Below the pieces are notes generated by a model. The model had not been told where the DNA came from. It made no database searches and worked only from the letters and a program-made list of their open reading frames with translations. The position numbers and the translations under genes were made by a program. From NCBI GenBank assembly GCA_021636625.1, contig JAJWLX010000004.1, positions 54,625 through 118,624 on the forward strand: a stretch of 64,000 nucleotides of DNA, written 5' to 3'. Numbering within the stretch: position 1 is the first letter of the stretch; each line of letters opens with the position of its first letter. Origin of the DNA: Prevotella sp. Lineage in GTDB: Bacteria; Bacteroidota; Bacteroidia; Bacteroidales; Bacteroidaceae. This document shows positions 52,084-60,463 of the stretch, in pieces.

Positions 52084-52152
52084 GATACAGTTAACGTACA
52101 ACTGTATCGCAGTAAACGTGGCCTTTCGCTACAGTTAACGTACAACTGTATC
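52084..52152 (+). repeat. 22-bp-period core-site array (R1, degenerate middle, R2)
   Basis: R1 (52084-52108) and R2 (52128-52152) each consist of a 9-bp arm, the 7-bp spacer AACGTAC and an inverted 9-bp arm (AACTGTATC). They are 44 bp apart with a degenerate unit exactly between, so the period is 22 bp. R2 is the inverted partner of L. Confidence 0.85.
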
Positions 52153-52322
52153 AGTTCGTACGGTTAGAAGACATAAGGTAAAACCAACTCAAAATATCAT
52201 AGCAGCAGTAAATGATAATTGGTACCTTTAATAACGAAACTGTAATAAAACCCAAGTCTATCTTTTTTATAAAAGAAGACAGGTAATAAACTCAAAGTAT
52301 ATAAATATTTAATGATATAAGT

Positions 52323-53624
52323 ATGGTAAAGAAAATAGTTATGGTGATGCTATTGCCCACTACGATCATGGCACATGCATACGCCGGCTCGGCAAACGAT
52401 ACCCTGCGGACAAAGGTATATTACCAGACAGGCAATTCGTTAGTTGATCTTTCCTTTATGGATAATGCGGCGAACCTGAAAAGGCTCAAAGATGGAATCA
52501 AAAGTCTGACCGACAATCCAAATGTAGAGTTGAGGAATATCAAGATTCGCACCGCTACATCCCCTGAAGGAAATCCTGCCTTCAATAAAAAGCTGGCTAG
52601 AAAACGTGGGGAATCATTGCGTGATTACCTCAAGCAAAATCTCGCACTTTCTGACGATATGTTCATCATATCTGATGTTGGTGAAGACTGGGAAGGGCTG
52701 ACACAGATGATTGCCGAGGAAGACCTGCCATGGGCAAACCGGGCGATACATATTATTCAAAATACGCCGGAGTGGATTTTCAGAAACAGAAGAATCGTTG
52801 ACGGAAGAAAGCGACAGCTTCAGAACCTATATGGCGGTAGAGCATGGAAGTATATGCTCGCTAACTATTTCGGTAGTCTCCGCGCTGCAACCGTCATCGT
52901 TTGTGAAGTTACCAGCAATCCTCCTGCTGCACAGCCTGCTGTACCACCAGCAGCATCGCCGGTTGAACCGTCTCCAGCGCCGTCTCCAGAAAACAAAGTG
53001 GATACCATTGTAGCACCACCGGAAATCAAGGTGGATACCATAATTGAAAAGAAGGTAGAAATCGTAAAACCCAATAAGTATTATGCTTTGAAAACCAATC
53101 TCCTGTATGATGCTCTCTTTGTTCCTAATATTGGAATCGAAACTAACGTAGGAGGGGGATGGACTCTGGGTGCCAGCGGTATGTTGGCATGGTGGAGCAA
53201 GGATGCAAGCCACAAATACTGGCGTATCTACGGCGGAGAGCTGGACGTGAATAAGTATTTCGGTGCAAAAGCGAAGGAAAAACCGCTGCAGGGACATCAT
53301 GTCTCGCTCTATGGACAGTTCCTCTCCTATGATATAGAAAGAGGTGGTACTGGATATCAGGGCAAGCAGGCCTTCGGGGTTGGATTGGGGTATGGATATT
53401 CACTCCCGATAGGCAGACGCCTGAACCTTGATTTCGGACTGGGAATTGGATACTTTTACTCCCGGTATAAAACGTATGAGCCGCTTGATGGCTGCTACGT
53501 TTATCAGGAAACCAAGGAGCGCCAATGGATAGGACCTACCCGTGCTTCAGTATCACTGGTATGGCTGCTGGGTAATGGAAACGAAAACAGTAAGAAAGCA
53601 AAAAAGGAGGTGAAAAATGACTAG
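52323..53624 (+). CDS. OmpA-like / DUF3575 outer-membrane protein of the fimbrial operon
   Basis: 433 residues with a signal peptide (cleavage near AYAGS). Residues about 30-115 are OmpA-like, with TATSPEGNPAFNKKLARKRG, for peptidoglycan contact. A proline- and alanine-rich linker spans about 200-245. From about 258 (YYALKTNLLYDALFVPNIGIE) comes a DUF3575 outer-membrane barrel. Such genes commonly head FimA/Mfa-type fimbrial operons in Bacteroidales, probably anchoring or assembling the fibre; the exact role is not established. The next gene overlaps it by 8 bp. Confidence 0.87.
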   Translation: MVKKIVMVMLLPTTIMAHAYAGSANDTLRTKVYYQTGNSLVDLSFMDNAANLKRLKDGIKSLTDNPNVELRNIKIRTATSPEGNPAFNKKLARKRGESLRDYLKQNLALSDDMFIISDVGEDWEGLTQMIAEEDLPWANRAIHIIQNTPEWIFRNRRIVDGRKRQLQNLYGGRAWKYMLANYFGSLRAATVIVCEVTSNPPAAQPAVPPAASPVEPSPAPSPENKVDTIVAPPEIKVDTIIEKKVEIVKPNKYYALKTNLLYDALFVPNIGIETNVGGGWTLGASGMLAWWSKDASHKYWRIYGGELDVNKYFGAKAKEKPLQGHHVSLYGQFLSYDIERGGTGYQGKQAFGVGLGYGYSLPIGRRLNLDFGLGIGYFYSRYKTYEPLDGCYVYQETKERQWIGPTRASVSLVWLLGNGNENSKKAKKEVKND

Positions 53625-54612
53625 AATGACAGAATTAAGACAAGCAATGATCGTATTCTTCCGCGTAATCGTCAGCGCAGCCTTCTTCCTGATGATGGCA
53701 GAACTGCTCTCATCCTGCGAGCACAAGGAACTCTGTTACGATCATCCTCACCGACAGAATGTGGAGGTGACGTTCGACTGGAGCGAGGCTCCCGATGCCA
53801 ATCCAGCCACCATGAGTCTCTACCTCTATCCTGATGAGGGAGGAGAGCCTATCAGATACGAGTTTACGGATAAGAATGGTGAAACCATCTCCGTACCTGC
53901 AGGAACCTATCATGCCATCTGTGTAAACAGTGACAAGGAGACGCATCGTATCAACGGCAAGGAGAAATTCAATACTTTCGAGGTTACTTCAGCTGAAACT
54001 CAAGCTTTGCAGGGCTTGCTGGCTAGTATGGCTAAGTTTGAGCCACGTGCCAGAGGCACAGAAAAGGAGAGAGTGATGCTGGGACCGGCTATGCTCTATA
54101 GCGCCCATGCTGAGCGAGTGGTCATCAAGCCGGCAGGTGAGATGAGTACCATCACGATGAAACCTAAATCGAGAGTGAAGTATTTCTCTGTGGAAATCAA
54201 GAACGTGGAGAATATCCGGAGCGTGAAGGCGATGAGCGCAAGCTTGTCGGGATTGTCAGGCGGATGGCTGGCTGGTATTGATCAGTTGTCATCAGAGAGG
54301 GTTACCATTCCGTTTGCACTTGAGGTGGATCCTAGTCTTACCATCGTCAGGGGCAAGGAAAACCTCTTCGGTCACTGTCAGGACTCTTCTGCCAAGCATG
54401 TTCTGATGGTTTATGCGCAGCTTACCGATGACAGCAACTGGTTTTACGAGGTGGATGTCACCGATCAGGTTCACGCTGCCGATCAGGAAGAGGGTGCTCC
54501 TATCAAGATTGAGTTGGATAAACTGCCTTTCCCTGAGTCTGTACCGGGTGGTTCTGGTTTGCAGCCGAGCGTGAATAAGTGGAATGAAGTCCAAGTAGAT
54601 ATCAATTTGTAA
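53617..54612 (+). CDS. DUF5119 (FimB/Mfa2-like) fimbrial lipoprotein
   Basis: 331 residues. A lipoprotein signal ends in AELLSSC, followed by EHKELCYDHPHRQNVEV, the DUF5119 start. Two beta-sandwich domains are expected (about 45-180 and 190-330). Homologues such as Mfa2/FimB anchor fimbriae in the outer membrane and limit length. The gene overlaps the DUF3575 gene by 8 bp. No frameshift is seen. Confidence 0.88.
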   Translation: MTRMTELRQAMIVFFRVIVSAAFFLMMAELLSSCEHKELCYDHPHRQNVEVTFDWSEAPDANPATMSLYLYPDEGGEPIRYEFTDKNGETISVPAGTYHAICVNSDKETHRINGKEKFNTFEVTSAETQALQGLLASMAKFEPRARGTEKERVMLGPAMLYSAHAERVVIKPAGEMSTITMKPKSRVKYFSVEIKNVENIRSVKAMSASLSGLSGGWLAGIDQLSSERVTIPFALEVDPSLTIVRGKENLFGHCQDSSAKHVLMVYAQLTDDSNWFYEVDVTDQVHAADQEEGAPIKIELDKLPFPESVPGGSGLQPSVNKWNEVQVDINL

Positions 54613-54712
54613 TCATAAGTTGGGTATCTCATAGGTTGCTCTATCATTTAGAATCATATAATCGAATATTATAACAAAATTTATTTATTAATTTTTTTTA
54701 AACAAAACAGTT

Positions 54713-55873
54713 ATGAAAAAAAGTGTTTTATTAATGGCAGCAGCTACTGCTATTGCCTTGTCTTCATGCTCTTCAGAAGAGACTAAGGATATTGCGAAGA
54801 ACTCTTCTAGCATCACCTTCCGTAGTACTGTAGGCTTGAACAGCCGTGGAGCTGAGGTAACAACTGATAATCTCAAGAATATCTGGGTGAGTGCATGGAA
54901 AGATGCTGATGTAGCTTTTGAAAGCGAGAAGTTTGTAAAGAAAGATGGTACACAGGAGTTCCATTGTGATAAGGATGAACCTTACTACTGGGAGAAGGAT
55001 AAGCAATATACCTTTATGGCGTTTGCTACTGGTAAGGATGATATGGGAGGCTTAACTCCTACTATTAACAAGACCAGCATTGTTTTGAATGATTATACTC
55101 CAGACAAAGATCCTTCAAAGCATATGGATTTGCTTGCAGCTCAGGCAACTGGCGATATCACTCAGAATGGAACTACAGGAGTTCCTTTGACTTTCGAGCA
55201 TATCCTTTCCCAGATTCAGGTCAAGGTGAAGAGTGAAAATCAGGATGTGAAGTATGTCATCCGTGGTGTTCGTATTTCTAATGTAAAGGGTACAGGAAAC
55301 TATACCTATACACCTGCATCTCCTGATCAGAAGCACGCTTGGACAGTCAACACTGCGGCTCAATATGTCAGTGATCAGGGTATAGATATCCGACTTGATG
55401 GTACAGATGGAGCCTTTAAGGAACTGCTCGCTGGTAATCTGAGTGCTATGCTTCTTCCTCAGTCTGTGACAGCATGGGATGGTACTGTTCCAGGAGATGT
55501 AGATGCAACTTTCGATCAAGTTAATGGTTCTTACATCTCTCTCTTGATTAATATTCAGAAGAAGGGTAAAGATGGCCGATGGATGCAGGTTTATCCTAAG
55601 AATGCTACACAAGATACACAGTGCGGTTGGACTGCTGTAGCTATCCCTACTCTTAAATGGGAAAGTGGCAAGAAGTATATTTACAATCTTGACTTGACAT
55701 TTGGTGCAGGCGTTGTAGATCCTGTACAGCCTAATCCTGATGGAACAGATATTGTGAAGCCAGGTGAGCCAGGTAAGGATCCAGGTAAGGGTGATGAAAT
55801 CTTGGGTAAGGAAATCTTCTTCAAGGTTGATGTTAAGACTTGGGAGCCTACTGATCAGAATGTTAATATGTAA
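54713..55873 (+). CDS. Fimbrillin family lipoprotein (major subunit candidate)
   Basis: 386 residues. Lipobox IALSSC, then the fimbrillin-like domain (SSITFRSTVGLNSRGAEV, VPLTFEHILSQIQVKV). The conserved arginine near residue 45 (NSRG) is a possible protease processing site as in FimA/Mfa1 maturation. The C-terminal part, after a Pro/Gly/Asp-rich stretch (about 340-365), ends in a potential donor strand (EIFFKVDVKTWEPTDQNV). It is likely the shaft subunit. A structured spacer separates it from the tip-like gene. Confidence 0.85.
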   Translation: MKKSVLLMAAATAIALSSCSSEETKDIAKNSSSITFRSTVGLNSRGAEVTTDNLKNIWVSAWKDADVAFESEKFVKKDGTQEFHCDKDEPYYWEKDKQYTFMAFATGKDDMGGLTPTINKTSIVLNDYTPDKDPSKHMDLLAAQATGDITQNGTTGVPLTFEHILSQIQVKVKSENQDVKYVIRGVRISNVKGTGNYTYTPASPDQKHAWTVNTAAQYVSDQGIDIRLDGTDGAFKELLAGNLSAMLLPQSVTAWDGTVPGDVDATFDQVNGSYISLLINIQKKGKDGRWMQVYPKNATQDTQCGWTAVAIPTLKWESGKKYIYNLDLTFGAGVVDPVQPNPDGTDIVKPGEPGKDPGKGDEILGKEIFFKVDVKTWEPTDQNVNM

Positions 55874-55904
55874 ATATTGAATATACCAAATTATAATTTT
55901 GAAT

Positions 55905-55951
55905 TGGAGGGTAACCGGCTCAAGAGAGAGACTGAGATCGGAACCCTCCGA
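55905..55951 (+). terminator. Intercistronic hairpin between fimbrillin genes
   Basis: GGAGGGT at 55907-55913 pairs with ACCCTCC at 55943-55949; inside, CCGGCTCA faces TGAGATCGG. There is only a weak T run, so it may be a leaky terminator or an mRNA-stability element. Confidence 0.6.
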
Positions 55952-55995
55952 TTCTTTACCCTTATTGGCGTAAAAAAGAATAAAAAGAAAACTAT

Positions 55996-58800
55996 ATGAT
56001 GAACAAAACTTATAAATGTAGTTTGTTGGCACTCAGTGTACTCGCATCCTTTACGTCATGTTCAGAAAGCGAATCACTGCAGCAAGCCAATCTATCTAAT
56101 GATAAAATAACATTTCAACCATCGCTCGACAATAGCTGGAAGCCTCTGTCTCCCAGCTCCTCTTCACGTGCAGCTAAAGATGCAGCTAGTGAGGAGGGGG
56201 CTATCGTCGTGCCTACGTCCTACGGCAAGCCCCTCTATCTTCTGCCATTAGAGCAGGACGGCATCTATATCTGGAGCAAGGACGGAAAACGCATCACCCG
56301 TTCCGGTGCACTGCTGGAAGACGGTGAACAGGAAGGAGCTGCGCAGACCCGTGGAACCACAAAGAACGATATTCTAGATTATGGTAGTTTTGGCGTAACT
56401 GCGATTTATAAGGAAGGAAATCAGAATGCATCATTATTCAAGAATAAAGATGGCGATCCTAGAATTGCCGTTGCCACACCATTCATTCATAACAAGTTTT
56501 GGGAGATTGAGGATGCCCTATGGCCAAAGGAAGGAGAAGTATCTTTTCATGCTTTCGCTCCATATACCACGGATGCAAACTCACCTCTGACTTTCACCCA
56601 AGACATAATCAATGGAACGACCAAGATCAAATATACAGCATCAAATACAGATATTGCCAATCAGCCTGACTTGATTGTTGCCACAAACAAAGGTCAGAAA
56701 TCAAAGGAGGCTTTGGGCTTGAACTTCTATCATGCCCTTACAGCCGTAACCTTCGCTGTAGATAAGAATTTGGCACAGGTTATTGGTTCAGGGAAACAAC
56801 TGACAAAGGTTGAATTGCGTGGTATCCCTAACAAGGGCACCTGTGTACTTTCTTTGTCAGGAACGGCTAATGTGCCAAGTGCTCAGTGGTCTCTTGAAAA
56901 TGATAAGGTTACATACTCGTTCGATTTAACTAAAGAAAATATAATTGTTGGTAAGGAAGATTATGCGCTCACACTGGGAGATCAAACATTGATGATGATT
57001 CCTCAGACTTTGCCAGATGGGGCTGAGGTATGCTTCACTTTGAAACACAATGGAGAAACAAAAGATTATACAATATCTCTCAAAGATAAACAATGGACAG
57101 CTGGTAAATCTGTCATCTATAAGCTTTCGTCCCAACAAATCTCATCGTTTGGTCTCGGCGTTATTAAATATGATAATTCCTGGAATGAATACGATAAAAA
57201 GGGCGGTAGCTATTACACGAATTTTCCAAAATCGGCTTTTACACACTACGACGAAGTAGGCCTTTACATTGTAAATAATTCAAATGAACTGATAGCAGAA
57301 AATCTTCTGATTATTCGACAAGATGTGAATTGGAGGATATACGAAGCTAACGTAAAGTTCCCATACTCTCCTGGTAATTGCAAGTACTTCTTCTACTATC
57401 CATATCGCAAAGATAAGCAAAATGTAGACCTAACCGCCAATACTGCCGAAGAGTTCTTTAAAAATACGATTGACAATCTGGATATAACCGTCGATCAATC
57501 GAACTGGTATAAAGGTAGCCGAATGGCAGATTTACAGGTGGGAAAACTTGAATTACTACCTAACGGATCCCTGAATGTTACAATGAAACATCAGGTAGGT
57601 TTGGCTGTTCTGCATATGCCAAGTTCTCAGAATGGAACTGCGGATTTCAAAAATCAAAGTTATAGGTTCTACTATGGTGACAAGAATTACCCAAACAGAC
57701 CTGTAGCCGGACAAGATTTTACAGGGGGGTACGCTATTCTTGGTAATTACGACCAGTATTTCCCATCACAAAAATTTGAAGGCTATAAACCATATATCAA
57801 TTCAAAAGTGATAGTAGATGATTGGAACGGATACTACAGATGCCCTTTTGTTGTACCGTTTGGAAAGACTGTAAAATTTCAAGCTGATGCAGACCCTGAT
57901 GAAACCCTTATCGAGAATGATTGGGGATATGTACAAGATATTAGTGCTACACCAGATCGTAATAACCCTATAGTTGTAAAAAACATTGAATTAGATATGC
58001 CTTTTAAATGGATTCAGGTTCAATACGATGGTCATCCTGCTAAGTTGCAAGAGTTTGATATCCCTGAAGCTACAGAGTATACGCTTTACACTTGGGGCGC
58101 GAGAGGACAGACGATGAACGGTGGTCAAGCTGCTGCTCCCGGTTACGCAACCGGAAAATGGACCGCCACTGCAAATAATAAAAAACTTTATATCTGTTGT
58201 GGTAATTGGCAAGGGTATAATAATGGTAGATCTAAAGGTTTGAACCTTGATGCCGGACTTTGGGGAGGAGGTGGTACCCATATTGCTACCTCTAAAATAG
58301 GAACCGGAGAAACATATGAATATGTTAATAACCGAGATCAGCTTTTAATTGTAGCTGCTGGATCTGGAGCTTCAGGAGGTAGCGGAAAAAAATCAGGAGC
58401 TGGTGGAGGCAAAACAGGAGCGAAAGGAGATGGAATGAGTGGCTGGGTAGCTACATCTGGTGGCGGAACGCAAGATGGACCGGGATCTAATGCGGGGTTA
58501 GAATATAATAATACCATATCCGGGGGATTCGGATTTGGGGGGTATCTGATTACCAATAATCAAATAGGAACACAAGGAGGTGGTGGCTATTTTGGTGGAG
58601 GAGGAAGTTCAATAGCATATGCAGGTGGAGGTGGCTCCAGCTACGTAGGTAACCCACAACTAAAAAAAGGAAGCACTACGCCTGGCTCAGCAAACGACCA
58701 TCCAGGCTCTTTATCAAGTCACCCCCTCATAGGTGGTAAGAATGAGGTGGGGGCATGTAGGATCGTTTGGACTTGTCATCGTCCAGCTAAGCGTAAATAG
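55996..58800 (+). CDS. Fimbrillin-family tip-like protein with glycine-rich domain
   Basis: 934 residues. Lipobox SFTSC, then two fimbrillin-like domains (about 35-385 and 390-680). Residues about 695-930 form a glycine-rich domain: ATEYTLYTWGARGQ, LYICCGNWQG, LLIVAAGSGASGG, GGGGYFGGGGSSIAYAG, ending with GACRIVWTC. This order matches the ALK/LTK-type glycine-rich domain (PF12810). It is the last gene of the fimbrial operon and probably the tip adhesin. The large size and C-terminal module set it apart from the shaft subunit. Confidence 0.83.
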   Translation: MMNKTYKCSLLALSVLASFTSCSESESLQQANLSNDKITFQPSLDNSWKPLSPSSSSRAAKDAASEEGAIVVPTSYGKPLYLLPLEQDGIYIWSKDGKRITRSGALLEDGEQEGAAQTRGTTKNDILDYGSFGVTAIYKEGNQNASLFKNKDGDPRIAVATPFIHNKFWEIEDALWPKEGEVSFHAFAPYTTDANSPLTFTQDIINGTTKIKYTASNTDIANQPDLIVATNKGQKSKEALGLNFYHALTAVTFAVDKNLAQVIGSGKQLTKVELRGIPNKGTCVLSLSGTANVPSAQWSLENDKVTYSFDLTKENIIVGKEDYALTLGDQTLMMIPQTLPDGAEVCFTLKHNGETKDYTISLKDKQWTAGKSVIYKLSSQQISSFGLGVIKYDNSWNEYDKKGGSYYTNFPKSAFTHYDEVGLYIVNNSNELIAENLLIIRQDVNWRIYEANVKFPYSPGNCKYFFYYPYRKDKQNVDLTANTAEEFFKNTIDNLDITVDQSNWYKGSRMADLQVGKLELLPNGSLNVTMKHQVGLAVLHMPSSQNGTADFKNQSYRFYYGDKNYPNRPVAGQDFTGGYAILGNYDQYFPSQKFEGYKPYINSKVIVDDWNGYYRCPFVVPFGKTVKFQADADPDETLIENDWGYVQDISATPDRNNPIVVKNIELDMPFKWIQVQYDGHPAKLQEFDIPEATEYTLYTWGARGQTMNGGQAAAPGYATGKWTATANNKKLYICCGNWQGYNNGRSKGLNLDAGLWGGGGTHIATSKIGTGETYEYVNNRDQLLIVAAGSGASGGSGKKSGAGGGKTGAKGDGMSGWVATSGGGTQDGPGSNAGLEYNNTISGGFGFGGYLITNNQIGTQGGGGYFGGGGSSIAYAGGGGSSYVGNPQLKKGSTTPGSANDHPGSLSSHPLIGGKNEVGACRIVWTCHRPAKRK

Positions 58801-58840
58801 TGCCGGAAATGCCCGTCCTCCACAAGGCGTCCCGGCTGGG
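58798..58840 (+). repeat. Direct repeat copy 1 flanking the MNT/HEPN region
   Basis: TAGTGCCGGAAATG then TCCTCC and AGGCGTCCCGGC. It matches 60152-60194 with a few substitutions and one indel. It begins on the stop codon of the tip-like gene. Confidence 0.7.
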
Positions 58841-58920
58841 TGTGATGCCTTGCAAGCTGGCTCGCCTACCAAAGGCTGGCGATATCAATGAAGTATATCT
58901 TCGAAACAATTTTATATAAA

Positions 58921-58980
58921 GCCTCGCCCCCTCGCTGGCTGGTGGTCTCTTGACTGAGAGCTACAGCAGCGGGGGAGGCA
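58921..58980 (+). ncRNA. Structured GC-rich element of unknown nature
   Basis: GCCTCGCCCCCTCGCTG faces CAGCAGCGGGGGAGGC across an inner TCTC/GAGA hairpin, giving a roughly 60-nt imperfect stem. It could be an untranslated RNA fold or the end of the fimbrial message. No promoter assigned. Confidence 0.4.
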
Positions 58981-59213
58981 TAGGTGAAGTAGTGATTTCT
59001 AAAAAACAGTTCGATATATAATAGGTAGGCTAGTGATAGCCTGTGGTAAATAATCGTAAGAATTAGAGCCTATTGATTGCGGGTATATGTGAATATGCCT
59101 CCTTCATATTTAAGGTAGCAGATTAATGTGTGTAGAATCTGCAAGATTAATTTTATAGTTTTAATAAGTAGGTTGTACAGTGGTACATCTATTTACATCT
59201 TTTACTTATAATG

Positions 59214-59248
59214 ATCCCTGCCAGCTTGTGAAAGCCGGCAGGGCTTTT
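59214..59248 (+). terminator. Terminator in the post-fimbrial region
   Basis: CCCTGCC at 59216-59222 pairs with GGCAGGG at 59237-59243 (with an inner AGCTT/AAGC-like pairing), followed by CTTTT. Confidence 0.75.
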
Positions 59249-59352
59249 AATCCGAAAATCCAAAAGATATCATATATCTATAAATATAAATATCAACTCC
59301 TAATGAGTTGATACATGCTTTTGTTTTTTAGGTTTACTTATCACATAAGCAA

Positions 59353-59392
59353 AACCCCCATCCCGCTTGAGAAAGTAGGATGGGGGATTTCT
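59353..59392 (-). terminator. Terminator after the MNT gene
   Basis: CCCCCATCC pairs with GGATGGGGG; a T run follows on the minus strand. The whole 50-bp block recurs at 60955-60996. Confidence 0.85.
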
Positions 59393-59398
59393 TGTATT

Positions 59399-59695
59399 TT
59401 ATACTGCTATTCCATTACGCATTATATCATCATATAAGGGTGATGGTTTGCATTCTTCAATCAACACCGGTTCTATAGATGTATCTATATCAAGGGTGGC
59501 AAGCCATAATGAAGATGTAGTATCTAGCCAGTCGCCATTAAGCTTAGGTATAACTACTGCTACATCGATATCACTATCTTTTCTTGCTTCATTTCTACTA
59601 CAAGAACCATACAGATATACTTTCGCATTAGCAAGCAATGGAAGTATTGCTTCCTTGTAGCATTTTACTATCATTAAAGCATGTTCTCTATCCAT
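59399..59695 (-). CDS. MNT-type nucleotidyltransferase (antitoxin-like)
   Basis: 98 residues. The minimal nucleotidyltransferase motif is clear: YLYGSCSRNEARKDSDIDVAV, with two Asp residues for metal binding. It overlaps the end of the HEPN gene by 22 bases. In MNT-HEPN modules the nucleotidyltransferase AMPylates and silences the HEPN RNase. Confidence 0.9.
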   Translation of the reverse strand: MDREHALMIVKCYKEAILPLLANAKVYLYGSCSRNEARKDSDIDVAVVIPKLNGDWLDTTSSLWLATLDIDTSIEPVLIEECKPSPLYDDIMRNGIAV

Positions 59696-60063
59696 TGTTT
59701 TAATTCTTTTGTTTTATTTATTAATGTTCTGCAATATTCTGGAGTCAATTTCTTCGCTAGCTCATCTTTGTAGGATGGGTATCTTGCCTCAATATTCATT
59801 GGCATTAATTCCGCAAGAAACTTTAGCTGTTCTGATGTCATTTTTGATACTAACCCGCAGCTTTGTGCCAACTTCAAGAGGTTATGGATGTATGGAACCT
59901 CGTCTGGTTTTATAGCACTCCAATACGACTTTATTGTTTTTTCTATAACCAAATGGCACATAAAGCCAACATATAGCCATCTTCCACCGTTGTACATAAC
60001 CTCAGCGGTTTCGATGTCATAGTCTGCAAGTTCTTTCCAATATTTAACTTTATCTATTGCCAT
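59674..60063 (-). CDS. HEPN domain protein (toxin-like)
   Basis: 129 residues from the ATG at 60063, since the -7 box at 60080-60087 lies downstream of the longer frame's start. An all-helical HEPN domain: WKELADYDIETAEVMYNGGRW, VGFMCHLVIEKTIKSYW, and EARYPSYKDELAKKL. The common RNase motif Rx4-6H is not obvious at the usual place, so activity is uncertain. It precedes and overlaps the MNT gene. Confidence 0.88.
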   Translation of the reverse strand: MAIDKVKYWKELADYDIETAEVMYNGGRWLYVGFMCHLVIEKTIKSYWSAIKPDEVPYIHNLLKLAQSCGLVSKMTSEQLKFLAELMPMNIEARYPSYKDELAKKLTPEYCRTLINKTKELKQWIENML

Positions 60064-60079
60064 ACGTTTTGTTTTTGTG

Positions 60080-60111
60080 CAAAAATAAAGCAAATAATTG
60101 AGATTGCCAAA
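60080..60111 (-). promoter_or_regulatory. Promoter of the HEPN-MNT operon
   Basis: TATTTTTG (60080-60087) and TTTG (60108-60111) on the minus strand, 20 nt apart. Confidence 0.75.
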
Positions 60112-60151
60112 TTTTTAGTGTTAAAAAGATTGTTTAGGATAAAAAACTCCC

Positions 60152-60208
60152 TAGTGCCGGATATGTCCTTTCCTCCGTTAGGCGTCCCGGCGGATTTGCA
60201 ATCCGCCG
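60152..60208 (+). repeat. Direct repeat copy 2 with REP-like hairpin
   Basis: Begins TAGTGCCGGATATG and includes AGGCGTCCCGGC as in copy 1. It continues into CGGCGGATT-TGC-AATCCGCCG, a 9-bp perfect stem at 60188-60208. Confidence 0.75.
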
Positions 60209-60323
60209 TCAAAAAATGACCTAACCTTTGAATCTACCACCGCTCTAGTTTGTTATAATAAATTTATTATGGAAGAAATGCAAGAAAAAAACGTTAAAAC
60301 ACTCTAAAATACTGGATGAATGT

Positions 60324-60354
60324 TTTGTAGTTTGAAATTATTTTAGTATATTTG
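60324..60354 (+). promoter_or_regulatory. Promoter of the PepSY-like gene
   Basis: TTTG at 60324-60327 and TATATTTG at 60347-60354 with 19 nt between. Confidence 0.7.
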
Positions 60355-60463
60355 TAGCAGGTAAAACAACCCCGTGTATGTCAATATACGGGTTATACAA
60401 TAGTGTATAATAATAAGTGATAAATAATTAAAATAGTAACATCAAAATTTAATTTGTAACAAC

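Larger units (their letters stand above)
51770..52322. other. Spacer between recombinase and fimbrial operon
   Basis: 552 bp, very AT-rich, no gene. It holds inverted repeat L (51886-51908), promoters facing left (51912-51941) and right (52014-52021), repeat units R1 to R2 with 22-bp period (52084-52152), and a leader to the first fimbrial gene. Confidence 0.85.
58801..59398. other. 600-bp gene-free region after the fimbrial operon
   Basis: GC-rich at first, then AT-rich. It holds direct repeat copy 1, a structured element at 58921-58980, a terminator at 59214-59248 and the terminator of the MNT gene. No protein-coding frame is convincing. Confidence 0.7.
60064..60463. other. 400-bp gene-free region before the PepSY-like gene
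   Basis: Contains the HEPN promoter, direct repeat copy 2 with a REP-like hairpin (60152-60208), the promoter of the next gene and its roughly 100-nt leader with an imperfect hairpin (60367-60394). Confidence 0.7.

Noticed and set aside
50786..52152. Integrated prophage or conjugative element around the tyrosine recombinase
   Set aside because: No phage, mobilisation or transfer genes and no tRNA attachment site nearby; the recombinase stands alone beside a fimbrial operon.
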